From an uncultured bacterium (GTDB taxonomy: Bacteria; Actinomycetota; Coriobacteriia; Coriobacteriales; Coriobacteriaceae): a DNA stretch of 5,294 bases. Positions 1-5,294 of the stretch are shown one piece after another; within the stretch, counting starts at the first letter, position 1; every line of letters starts with the position of its first letter. The DNA lies in the NCBI GenBank assembly GCA_905215835.1, contig CAJMRR010000138.1, positions 1-5,294 of the forward strand, in the 5' to 3' direction. The notes below the pieces were generated by a model. That model made no database searches. It saw nothing but the letters and a program-made list of their open reading frames with translations, and was not told the origin of the DNA. The position numbers and the translations under genes are program-made.

Positions 1-595
1 CCGCGCCCGCGGCGATGGCGAGCTCTCCAAAGTCGCCTAGGGAGCCGCCCAAAATAGCGACGGTTCGGCACGGGTGATCTGCCTCGCCCCACACGCGCGG
101 GTCGCTTCCGAAGGCCGTGGCAGCACGGGTGGCTAGATCGCGCAGCGTGCACGGGTCGTTGAGCGTTGCAAGCGCGCCCAGGCCGGTTGCCTCGGGGTCG
201 TCTACGTGCTCCAGTGAGCTCACGGGCTCAGCGCCCAGCAGCTCGCTCAGGCAGGTGCGCGCTTCGTGCGAGCGGTCCAGATTGGTGTGGAGCGAGATAA
301 TGCTCACGCCGCAGCGGGCGGCCTCAAACAGCGCTGCGCTGCACTGGGGGCGTGCGGAATCCGACGGACAAAACGCCTCGGGCGCCTTGATATAGACAGG
401 ATGATGCGTCAGCAGCACGTTTGCGCCGGCTTCTTGGGCGCGGCGAACATTAGCTTCGGTCGCATCGAGTGCGCAGGCAACACCGGTGATCTCTGCAGCG
501 GGATCTCCCACAGATAGCCCAACATGATCCCAGCCCTCGGCGTCCGCCTTGGGGTAGCGCTCCAGCAGCGCACGTTCAAGCTCAGCGACGATCAT
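1..595 (-). CDS. NIF3-family (YbgI/YqfO-like) dinuclear metal-binding protein, C-terminus outside window
   Basis: The first 198 residues are visible; the gene runs off the left window edge. NIF3 proteins form ring-shaped hexamers with a two-metal site per subunit; their substrate is unsettled (a GTP cyclohydrolase-like or hydrolase activity has been proposed). Seen here: the N-terminal GWDHVGLSVGD block (residues 21-31), the metal motif LLTHHP (61-66, with His64 and His65) and HTNLD (103-107, with Asp107). By comparison with E. coli YbgI these are three of the five metal ligands; the remaining C-terminal HxxxE pair would lie outside. The segment VAILGGSLGDFGELAIAAGA (179-198) matches the conserved glycine-rich strand and follows without the PII-like insertion of longer members, so this is probably the short form of about 250-280 residues. 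The ATG start overlaps the TGA of the desulfurase gene (ATGA, 592-595), with no clear Shine-Dalgarno sequence, which points to translational coupling. Seven cysteines are present, none in an obvious cluster motif. The family call is firm; the function is unknown. Confidence 0.92.
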   Translation of the reverse strand, partial: MIVAELERALLERYPKADAEGWDHVGLSVGDPAAEITGVACALDATEANVRRAQEAGANVLLTHHPVYIKAPEAFCPSDSARPQCSAALFEAARCGVSIISLHTNLDRSHEARTCLSELLGAEPVSSLEHVDDPEATGLGALATLNDPCTLRDLATRAATAFGSDPRVWGEADHPCRTVAILGGSLGDFGELAIAAGA

Positions 596-1770
596 GCGGC
601 ACCCACGATCGAGAGCAGCGTCTGGGCAAAGTCGTCCAGGTCGGCAGGGTTCACGCGGTCATCGAAGGAGATGCGCAGTGCGCCCAGCGCCTGCTCGCGA
701 CCAATGCCCATGGCGCTGAGAACATGGCTCGGGTCCATGCTGCCGCTCGAGCAAGCCGATCCGGCCGAAACCTCAAAGCCGGCGGCGTCGAGCTTGACGA
801 TGAGCTCCTCGGAGTCCATGCCGTCAACGTAGATCGAAACCATACCCGGCAGACGGTCGACCTGCTCGTAGTCGCCCATGGTGGCATGAATGCGTGGATG
901 GGCCGTAAGCGTGGCGTAGAGTTTGTCGGAAAGGGCTTGCAGCTTTTCGCGCTCCTGAGCCACTTGGGGCGCCAGCGTGCGGGCAGCAGCGGCAAAGGCT
1001 AGCTGCGTGCGCAGGTCCTGCGTGCCGGCGCGACGTCCGGCTTCCTGTCCGCCGCCAAAGATGCGCGGGCGCAGCGGCGTGCGGCTCTTAAGGTAGAGCG
1101 CGCCAGATGCCACAGGACCGCCAATCTTGTGGGCGGCGACGGACATGGCATCGACGCCCAGCTCGGTGACATCGAGCGGAATATGCAGATACCCCTGGAT
1201 GGCATCGGTGTGGAACAGGGCGCCAACGGTATGCGCGGCCGCGGCAAGCTCGCGGATGGGCTGCACCACGCCGGTCTCGTTGTTGGCAACCATGATGCTC
1301 ACGAGCGCCACGTCGTCGCCTAGCAGCTCGACAATCGTGGCAGGCTCAATGTAGCCCATGCGGCAGGGCTGCACCAGGTCGACGGTAAAGCCGGCGGCAC
1401 GCAGCGGCGGCAGGTTGTCCAGAATCGAATCGTGCTCGATGGCCGAAACGATTACGCGATCGCGTTTGCGATCGCGCTGACGGGCGCCCTCGGCAAGACC
1501 GAGCAGCGCCAGCTGGTTGGCTTCGGTGCCGCCGTTGGTCAGAACAATCTCGGACGGGCGGACGCGCGCGCCAAAGCTACGGGCGATCTCGCGACGGGCG
1601 ACTTCCAGGCGCGCAGCGGCCTTGCGGCCGAGCGAATGCAGCGAGTTGGGGTTGACGCCGGCAAGCTCGCTGTCGTCGTACTCGCGCTGCGCAAGGAGCG
1701 CCTCGGCGCGCATGGGCGTCGAGGCGGCATAGTCAAGATTCACGGGTATGCGGTTTTGACCTGCGGTCAT
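592..1770 (-). CDS. Cysteine desulfurase, class I (IscS/NifS family)
   Basis: A 392-residue PLP enzyme that takes sulfur from L-cysteine, leaving alanine, and holds it as a persulfide for Fe-S clusters, thio-modified tRNA or other sulfur acceptors; cytosolic. Length is normal for the family (about 380-400). Visible landmarks: LDYAASTP near the N-terminus (12-19), GGTEANQLAL (80-89), His113 in the EHDS motif, NNETG (163-167), HTDAIQ (187-192) with Asp189 and Gln192 that contact PLP, the Schiff-base lysine Lys215 in AAHKIGG, RAGTQD (247-252), and the mobile-loop catalytic Cys340 in SAGSACSSGSMDPSHVL. The loop length and sequence mark group I (IscS/NifS), not SufS. It starts 6 bases after the rpe stop, with AGGAGG placed inside the last rpe codons, and overlaps the nif3 start by 4 bases. 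No IscU, IscA or IscR gene is beside it, so its acceptor cannot be told from context; iscS, nifS or a tRNA-thiolation desulfurase are all possible, so no symbol is given. It contains a 9-bp hairpin at 1455-1476. Confidence 0.97.
   Translation of the reverse strand: MTAGQNRIPVNLDYAASTPMRAEALLAQREYDDSELAGVNPNSLHSLGRKAAARLEVARREIARSFGARVRPSEIVLTNGGTEANQLALLGLAEGARQRDRKRDRVIVSAIEHDSILDNLPPLRAAGFTVDLVQPCRMGYIEPATIVELLGDDVALVSIMVANNETGVVQPIRELAAAAHTVGALFHTDAIQGYLHIPLDVTELGVDAMSVAAHKIGGPVASGALYLKSRTPLRPRIFGGGQEAGRRAGTQDLRTQLAFAAAARTLAPQVAQEREKLQALSDKLYATLTAHPRIHATMGDYEQVDRLPGMVSIYVDGMDSEELIVKLDAAGFEVSAGSACSSGSMDPSHVLSAMGIGREQALGALRISFDDRVNPADLDDFAQTLLSIVGAA
1455..1476. repeat. Perfect 9-bp inverted repeat with 4-base loop inside the desulfurase gene; also a short tandem repeat
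   Basis: Two 9-base arms, CGCGATCGC and GCGATCGCG, flank the loop GTTT (AAAC on the coding strand). Each arm contains the palindrome GCGATCGC, at 1456-1463 and 1468-1475, so the same DNA is also a 12-base tandem repeat. It encodes the charged stretch RDRKRDR (residues 99-105), at the surface-loop position just before the strand leading to His113. No T-tract follows on the coding strand, so it is not an intrinsic terminator. Whether the mRNA hairpin does anything is unknown; it may simply reflect repeated Arg-Asp codons. Confidence 0.75.
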
Positions 1771-1776
1771 AAGGGT

Positions 1777-2448
1777 TTATGCCTCCTGTGCGGCCTCGTT
1801 GCCCAGCTTCTGCAGTAGCGCAACCTCGGCAGCGGGATCTTCGGATTTAAATACGGCAGAACCGGCCACGAGCACGTTGGCGCCGGCCTTGACGACCTCG
1901 GCAATGTTCTTGGAAGAAATGCCGCCGTCGACCTCGATGAGGGGCGAAACGCCGTGACGCTCGCACATGGCCTTGAGCTCGTGGAGCTTATGCAGAGTGC
2001 CCGGGATAAAGCTCTGACCGCCAAAGCCCGGGTTCACGCTCATGAGCAGCACCATATCGACGACGTCGATGATGCTCTCGAGCACGCACACGGGGGTGGC
2101 GGGGTTGAGCACCACACCGGCCTTGACGCCGCGCTGTTGCAGATGCGTGAGCGTGCGGTGCAGGTGCGTGGAGGCCTCGTAGTGCACGGTGATCATGTCG
2201 GCACCGGCGTCGGCGTACCAATCGACCGTCTCGTCGGGGTTCGACACCATCAGGTGCGCGTCGACCGGTACATCGGTGGAGCGCTTGACGGCCTTAAGGA
2301 TGTCGACGCCAAAGGTGAGGTTGCCGGTAAAGTGACCGTCCATGACGTCGAAGTGCACGTAGTCGGCACCGGCGATCTTGTCGAGTTCGCCCTTGAGGTT
2401 GGCCATGTCGGCCGAAAGGACGGACGGAGCGATTTTGATGGAACCCAT
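1777..2448 (-). CDS. rpe: Ribulose-phosphate 3-epimerase
   Basis: A 223-residue TIM-barrel enzyme that interconverts D-ribulose 5-phosphate and D-xylulose 5-phosphate in the non-oxidative pentose phosphate pathway; cytosolic, metal-dependent. Length is typical (about 215-230). Motifs in order: IAPSVLSAD (6-14) with the substrate-binding Ser9; VHFDVMDGHF (31-40), holding metal ligands His32 and Asp34, the latter also the first acid/base; DAHLMV (63-68) with ligand His65; MSVNPGFGGQ (136-145), the phosphate/substrate loop; and IEVDGGI (171-177) with Asp174, the second acid/base and a metal ligand; AGSAVF (195-200) completes the phosphate site. All catalytic residues are present. The loop after the first motif reads HFTGNLTFG where most family members have HFVPN. 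It starts 18 bases after gpsA stops, the widest gap in the window, behind an AGAAAGG ribosome site. It has no direct enzymatic link to gpsA or the desulfurase. Confidence 0.98.
   Translation of the reverse strand: MGSIKIAPSVLSADMANLKGELDKIAGADYVHFDVMDGHFTGNLTFGVDILKAVKRSTDVPVDAHLMVSNPDETVDWYADAGADMITVHYEASTHLHRTLTHLQQRGVKAGVVLNPATPVCVLESIIDVVDMVLLMSVNPGFGGQSFIPGTLHKLHELKAMCERHGVSPLIEVDGGISSKNIAEVVKAGANVLVAGSAVFKSEDPAAEVALLQKLGNEAAQEA
1782..1787 (-). promoter_or_regulatory. Ribosome binding site of the cysteine desulfurase gene
   Basis: AGGAGG on the coding strand, lying within the last codons of rpe, 11 bases before the ATG at 1770. The spacing is slightly long but the match to the consensus is full, supporting this start. 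Its place inside rpe suggests that translation of the two genes is linked. Confidence 0.75.
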
Positions 2449-2456
2449 GGTAGTAG

Positions 2457-2463
2457 CCTTTCT
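2457..2463 (-). promoter_or_regulatory. Ribosome binding site of rpe
   Basis: AGAAAGG on the coding strand, 8 bases before the ATG at 2448, in the short gap after gpsA. It is a weaker match than the sites of plsY, gpsA and the desulfurase. It supports the chosen start, which puts IAPSVLSAD at the usual distance from the N-terminus. Confidence 0.6.
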
Positions 2464-2466
2464 GCG

Positions 2467-3474
2467 CTAGTCGGTGAGTCCGTAGAACTCTTGAGAGGGG
2501 ACGCGGTCGGTGAGAATCTCGAGTGCCCTATCCAAAGTAACACCGTTGTAGAGCGTTTGCTCCACGGCAAAGGTGAGCGGAATGTCTACGCCCAGTGAAC
2601 GGGCAAGTTCGCTGACGCTGCGGGCCGCGACGGCGCCCTCGACAACCATATGCGTGCGCGTTTGGTACTCGTCGAGCGAAACGCCGTGGGCAAACTCGTA
2701 GCCAAAGGTGCGGTTGCGCGAATGCTCCGAGGTACAGGTGGCAATGAGGTCTCCCATGCCGGCAAGTCCCATGCAGGTCATAGCTTGACCGCCGCGGGCG
2801 TGCACCAGACGGCTGATCTCGGCTAGGCCGCGCGTCATGATGAGGGCGAGCGTGTTGTCGCCCGCGCCGGTGCCGGCGGAGATGCCGCACACGATGGCGA
2901 TGACATTTTTCATGGCGCCGCAGACCTCGACACCGGTCATGTCTTGCGACAGATAGATGCGGAAGGCCGTGGACAGGAGCAGGTCCTTAAAGGCCTCCCC
3001 TATCTGCGGATCTTCACTGGCGATGACGGCGGCAGAAAGACCTCCGCGACAGATTTCCTCGGCATGGTTGGGGCCCGAGAGCGCCGCCACGCGCGCCTCG
3101 TTGCCGATCTCACTGGCGATGACCTCGCTCATGAGCAGGCCGGACTCGGGCTCAATGCCCTTGGTGAGGCAAAGCACCGGGGTATCGGCGGCGATAAGGG
3201 GCGCGGCCTGGTGGCACACGCTGCGAAGGTGCGTCGAAGGTACGGCAAAGATGATGGCCTCGGCGCCGTCGAGCGCCTGGGTCAGATCCGTCGTGGCAAC
3301 AACGTTGGTCGGCAGTTCATAGTCCACTAGGTAGCGAGGATTACGGTGCTCGGCGTTAATGCCGGCGGCCGCCTGCTCGCTGTGGGCCCACATGGTCACG
3401 CGCTCGGTTCGCGCGGCGGCAAGGCCGGCGACGGCGGTTCCCCAGGAGCCAGAGCCAATCAGCGCAACATTCAT
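2467..3474 (-). CDS. gpsA: Glycerol-3-phosphate dehydrogenase [NAD(P)+]
   Basis: A 335-residue soluble enzyme that reduces dihydroxyacetone phosphate to sn-glycerol 3-phosphate, the backbone of phospholipids; length is typical (about 330-340). The N-terminal Rossmann domain (about 1-190) opens with the dinucleotide motif GSGSWGTAVA (7-16), then FAVPS (76-80), LTKGIE (103-108) with the conserved Lys105, and LSGPNHAEE (132-140). The C-terminal helical domain holds GAMKNVIAI (186-194) with the catalytic Lys189, GDNTLALIMTRGLAE (205-219), GLAGMGDLIATC (236-247) with Asp242, and SRNRTFG (252-258) for phosphate binding. No key residue is missing. It follows plsY by 9 bases, and its ribosome site AGGAG overlaps the plsY stop codon, so the two are probably translated together. 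That fits their pathway: GpsA supplies the acceptor that PlsY acylates. Confidence 0.98.
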   Translation of the reverse strand: MNVALIGSGSWGTAVAGLAAARTERVTMWAHSEQAAAGINAEHRNPRYLVDYELPTNVVATTDLTQALDGAEAIIFAVPSTHLRSVCHQAAPLIAADTPVLCLTKGIEPESGLLMSEVIASEIGNEARVAALSGPNHAEEICRGGLSAAVIASEDPQIGEAFKDLLLSTAFRIYLSQDMTGVEVCGAMKNVIAIVCGISAGTGAGDNTLALIMTRGLAEISRLVHARGGQAMTCMGLAGMGDLIATCTSEHSRNRTFGYEFAHGVSLDEYQTRTHMVVEGAVAARSVSELARSLGVDIPLTFAVEQTLYNGVTLDRALEILTDRVPSQEFYGLTD

Positions 3475-3480
3475 GACTCT

Positions 3481-3485
3481 CTCCT
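3481..3485 (-). promoter_or_regulatory. Ribosome binding site of gpsA, overlapping the plsY stop codon
   Basis: AGGAG on the coding strand, 6 bases before the gpsA ATG at 3474. Its first two bases are the AG of the plsY TAG stop (3484-3486). The arrangement places terminating plsY ribosomes at the gpsA start and suggests translational coupling. Confidence 0.8.
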
Positions 3486-4167
3486 ACTTATCGTCGGGCT
3501 CGGTGACGCGCTTGGTAAACGAGAGCTTGGACTCCTTACCGGTCATGAGCTTTTTGATGTTCGCACGATGGGCCCACACCACGGTGATGCCGATCATAGC
3601 CATGCAAAACTTAAGTCCTAGGCTGCTGTACGGAAAGACCGCACAAGCGGCAATGGGAAGACCGATGGCCGCGGCAAGCGAGCCCACCGACACGAACTTG
3701 GTGATGGCGACGGCCACGATAAACATGCCCAGCAGCGACAGACCAATGGGCCAGTACCAGGCGAGGATAACGCCCAGACCCACGGCGATACCCTTGCCTC
3801 CATGGAAGTTGAGGTAGGGCGAGAAGATATGGCCCCACACCGCTGCCAGGCAAATGACGCCGAGCATCCAGTCGCCGGCGGCGCCGGGGGCCATAATACT
3901 CGGCGGAAAACCATAGCCCAAGTCGGCAATGAGTGGACGGGCGATAAGGACGCAGATGGCGCCCTTAAGGCAGTCGAGCAGCAGCGTGAGCGCGGCCACC
4001 TTGGGGCCGGCCACACGCAGGGCGTTGGTGGTGCCGATGTTGCCGGAGCCCGCCTTGCGAATGTCGGTGTGGTTGAACACGCGGCCCAGGATCAGGCCAA
4101 ACGGAATCGCCCCGATAAAGAACGAGACCACGGCGCAGATGGCGGTCAGCAGAATCGGATTATGCAT
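3484..4167 (-). CDS. plsY: Glycerol-3-phosphate acyltransferase PlsY (acyl-phosphate dependent)
   Basis: A 227-residue integral membrane enzyme that transfers an acyl group from acyl-phosphate (made by PlsX) to sn-glycerol 3-phosphate, giving lysophosphatidic acid. Motifs in order: GAIPFGLILG (19-28), RKAGSGNIGTTNALR (37-51), the first conserved active-site loop; LDCLKG (64-69); GHIFSPYLNFHGGKGIAVGLG (112-132), the glycine-rich second loop; and HRANIKKLMTGKESK (200-214) near the C-terminus. Hydrophobic segments at roughly 5-30, 54-79, 100-115, 128-157 and 160-199 fit the multi-pass fold, with a charged cytosolic tail. The ATG at 4167 is chosen over an in-frame ATG at 4215 because it has AAGGAG 7 bases upstream and begins directly at the first membrane helix; the longer form would add 16 polar residues inside der. 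It overlaps the end of der by 8 bases. Confidence 0.97.
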   Translation of the reverse strand: MHNPILLTAICAVVSFFIGAIPFGLILGRVFNHTDIRKAGSGNIGTTNALRVAGPKVAALTLLLDCLKGAICVLIARPLIADLGYGFPPSIMAPGAAGDWMLGVICLAAVWGHIFSPYLNFHGGKGIAVGLGVILAWYWPIGLSLLGMFIVAVAITKFVSVGSLAAAIGLPIAACAVFPYSSLGLKFCMAMIGITVVWAHRANIKKLMTGKESKLSFTKRVTEPDDK

Positions 4168-5294
4168 CCTTTTGCTCCTTCTTCCTAAAGAAGAGTCGAA
4201 TGGGTGTGCCGGCAAAGTCGAAGGTCGAGCGCATGCGGTTCTCCACGTAGCGCTGATAGGTGTCGTTGACCAGATCGCTGTGGTTGACGAAGAACGTGAA
4301 CGTCGGCGGGTTGACGCCCGTCTGGGTCACGTAGTGCATGCGCAGGCGGCGCTTGCCGTCCACCACGGTATGACCGAACTCGCGCAGGTCGGTGAGGAAC
4401 GTGTTGAGGCGCGAGGTGCTGATCTTTTGCGAGCGCGTCTTCTCGGCGGCGTCGACCATCGCCCAGATCTTCTCGACGCTGCGGCCGGTCAGGGCAGAGA
4501 TGCGCAGGTACTGGGCCCAGGGAGCCATGACGCCCAGACGGCGGTCGATGGTCTCCATGCAGGCCTCGCGCTTACGGTCGTCGTCGAGCAGATCCCACTT
4601 GTTGAGCAGCACAACGATGGCGCAGCCGCGCTCGATGGCAAGACCCATGACCTTCTGGTCCTGTTCGGTAACGCCAACGGAGGCGTCGACGACGAGCAGC
4701 GCCACGTCGGCGCGGTCGATGGCGCGCAGGCCGCGGACCATCGAGTAGTACTCGATGTTCTCGTACACGGTACTCTTCTTGCGGATGCCCGCGGTGTCGA
4801 CCATGCGGTAGTGCTTGCCGTTGCGCTCCACGACGGTGTCGATGGCGTCGCGCGTCGTGCCGGCAATGTTGGACACGATGGAGCGGTCGGCGCCCAGGAT
4901 GCGGTTGAACAGCGAAGACTTACCGGCGTTGGGGCGGCCGATGATGGCGACGTTCAGCGCGTCGGGGAACTCATCGGCGACCTCGTCCTCTTCCTCGGGA
5001 AGCAGGGCCACGATGTCGTCGAGCAGATCGCCCGTGCCGTGGCCGTGCAGGGCCGAGAGCGGCGTGGGCTCGCCGATACCGAGCGAATAGAACTCCCAGA
5101 TGCTGTCGTTCTCTCGATCGGGGTTGTCGAGCTTGTTCACCAGCAGAAAGACCGGCTTGTCGCAGCGCTTGAGCATGCGAGCGACCGACTCGTCCTCCTC
5201 GGTGACGCCGGTGCGGCCGTCGACCACAAACAGGATGACGGCGGCTTCCTCGGCGGCGGCGAGCGCCTGGTCGCGAATGGACGTGGCGAAGACG
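4160..5294 (-). CDS. der: Ribosome biogenesis GTPase Der (EngA), N-terminus outside window
   Basis: Der has two tandem GTPase domains and a C-terminal KH-like domain, and acts in 50S subunit assembly. About 377 C-terminal residues are visible; comparison with E. coli Der suggests some 60-65 are missing, including the P-loop and DTGG of the first GTPase domain. Numbered from the first complete codon at 5293: ILFVVDGRTGVT (about 20-31), NKLD (53-56) and SALHGHGTGDLL (80-91) belong to domain 1. An acidic linker, LPEEEDEVADEF (98-109), leads to domain 2, with GRPNAGKSSLFN (119-130), GTTRDAID (145-152), DTAGIRKKS (166-174), NKWD (231-234) and ISAL (265-268). The KH-like domain carries HYVTQTGVNPPTF and VNHSDLV and ends in RLFFRKKEQKDA. 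The frame stays open to the right edge. The GTG at 5227 is internal, not a start. The last codons hold the plsY ribosome site. Confidence 0.98.
   Translation of the reverse strand, partial: VFATSIRDQALAAAEEAAVILFVVDGRTGVTEEDESVARMLKRCDKPVFLLVNKLDNPDRENDSIWEFYSLGIGEPTPLSALHGHGTGDLLDDIVALLPEEEDEVADEFPDALNVAIIGRPNAGKSSLFNRILGADRSIVSNIAGTTRDAIDTVVERNGKHYRMVDTAGIRKKSTVYENIEYYSMVRGLRAIDRADVALLVVDASVGVTEQDQKVMGLAIERGCAIVVLLNKWDLLDDDRKREACMETIDRRLGVMAPWAQYLRISALTGRSVEKIWAMVDAAEKTRSQKISTSRLNTFLTDLREFGHTVVDGKRRLRMHYVTQTGVNPPTFTFFVNHSDLVNDTYQRYVENRMRSTFDFAGTPIRLFFRKKEQKDA
4175..4180 (-). promoter_or_regulatory. Ribosome binding site of plsY, inside the der coding sequence
   Basis: AAGGAG on the coding strand, 7 bases before the plsY ATG at 4167 and encoded by the Lys-Lys-Glu codons of the der C-terminal tail. 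Its ideal spacing decides the plsY start at 4167 over the in-frame ATG at 4215. Confidence 0.82.

Larger units (their letters stand above)
1..5294 (-). other. Probable single operon: der-plsY-gpsA-rpe-cysteine desulfurase-nif3
   Basis: All six genes read the same way. Junctions in order are an 8-base overlap (der/plsY), 9 bases (plsY/gpsA), 18 bases (gpsA/rpe), 6 bases (rpe/desulfurase) and a 4-base overlap (desulfurase/nif3). None has room for a terminator plus promoter. Operon membership is inferred from spacing; the true ends lie outside the window, and an internal promoter within a coding region cannot be excluded. Confidence 0.82.

Noticed and set aside
117..832. Plus-strand open frames at 117-395, 266-517 and 524-832.
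   Set aside because: They lie opposite the NIF3 gene and the desulfurase end, both of which show clear family motifs on the minus strand; the products look like random Ser/Ala/Arg-rich translation.
1455..1476. The hairpin in the desulfurase gene as a transcription terminator.
   Set aside because: No run of T follows it on the coding strand and it sits in the middle of an intact gene.
2449..2466. A promoter or regulatory element between gpsA and rpe.
   Set aside because: The gap is only 18 bases, holds the rpe ribosome site, and shows no -35/-10 pair that I can support.
1954..2598. A 214-codon open frame on the plus strand opposite rpe and the end of gpsA.
   Set aside because: It is rich in Val, His, Gly and Asp in the pattern expected from reading GC-rich codons backwards, matches no family I recognise, and lies opposite two certain genes with intact motifs.
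2944..4188. Several plus-strand open frames of about 120-150 codons opposite gpsA and plsY (for example 2944-3330, 3359-3817, 3802-4188).
   Set aside because: They mirror the codon bias of the real genes, have low-complexity Ala/Arg/Gly/Ser-rich products and no recognisable domain or convincing start context.
4168..4215. A longer plsY starting at the in-frame ATG at 4215.
   Set aside because: It would add 16 polar residues before the first membrane helix and lies deep in der, while the ATG at 4167 has an ideal AAGGAG at 7 bases.
5225..5227. GTG at 5227 as the start of der.
   Set aside because: The frame is open upstream to the window edge and encodes further Der sequence, including the strand ILFV before the VDG motif; the true start is outside the window.

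Overview
The window is a dense, single-strand block of six protein genes, all on the minus strand, with no non-coding gap longer than 18 bases. In transcription order (right to left) they are: der (ribosome-assembly GTPase, N-terminus cut by the right window edge), plsY (acyl-phosphate:glycerol-3-phosphate acyltransferase), gpsA (glycerol-3-phosphate dehydrogenase), rpe (ribulose-5-phosphate 3-epimerase), a class I (IscS/NifS-type) cysteine desulfurase, and a NIF3-family dinuclear metal protein (C-terminus cut by the left window edge). Junctions are an 8-base overlap, gaps of 9, 18 and 6 bases, and a 4-base ATGA overlap, so co-transcription as one operon is very likely. No promoter or terminator is visible, so both operon ends lie outside the window.

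The DNA is GC-rich with strong G/C preference at third codon positions, which produces many long false reading frames on the plus strand. GC-richness, the gene order and the protein style suggest an actinobacterium, most likely of the class Coriobacteriia (Collinsella or a relative). This placement is a recollection-based inference, not something the sequence proves.

Functionally, gpsA and plsY form a direct metabolic pair: GpsA makes sn-glycerol-3-phosphate from dihydroxyacetone phosphate, and PlsY acylates it to lysophosphatidic acid, the first step of membrane phospholipid synthesis. Der supports 50S ribosome assembly, and der-plsY-gpsA is a familiar bacterial neighbourhood. Rpe (pentose phosphate pathway), the desulfurase (sulfur for Fe-S clusters and thio-modified tRNA) and the NIF3 protein (unclear role) complete a growth-linked housekeeping operon.

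I found no mobile element, CRISPR array, RNA gene, phage gene or defence system, and no convincing new biological system. The points worth a second look are small: the joining of rpe-desulfurase-nif3 to der-plsY-gpsA, a perfect 9-bp hairpin inside the desulfurase gene, translational-coupling architecture at several junctions, and a few residue variants.
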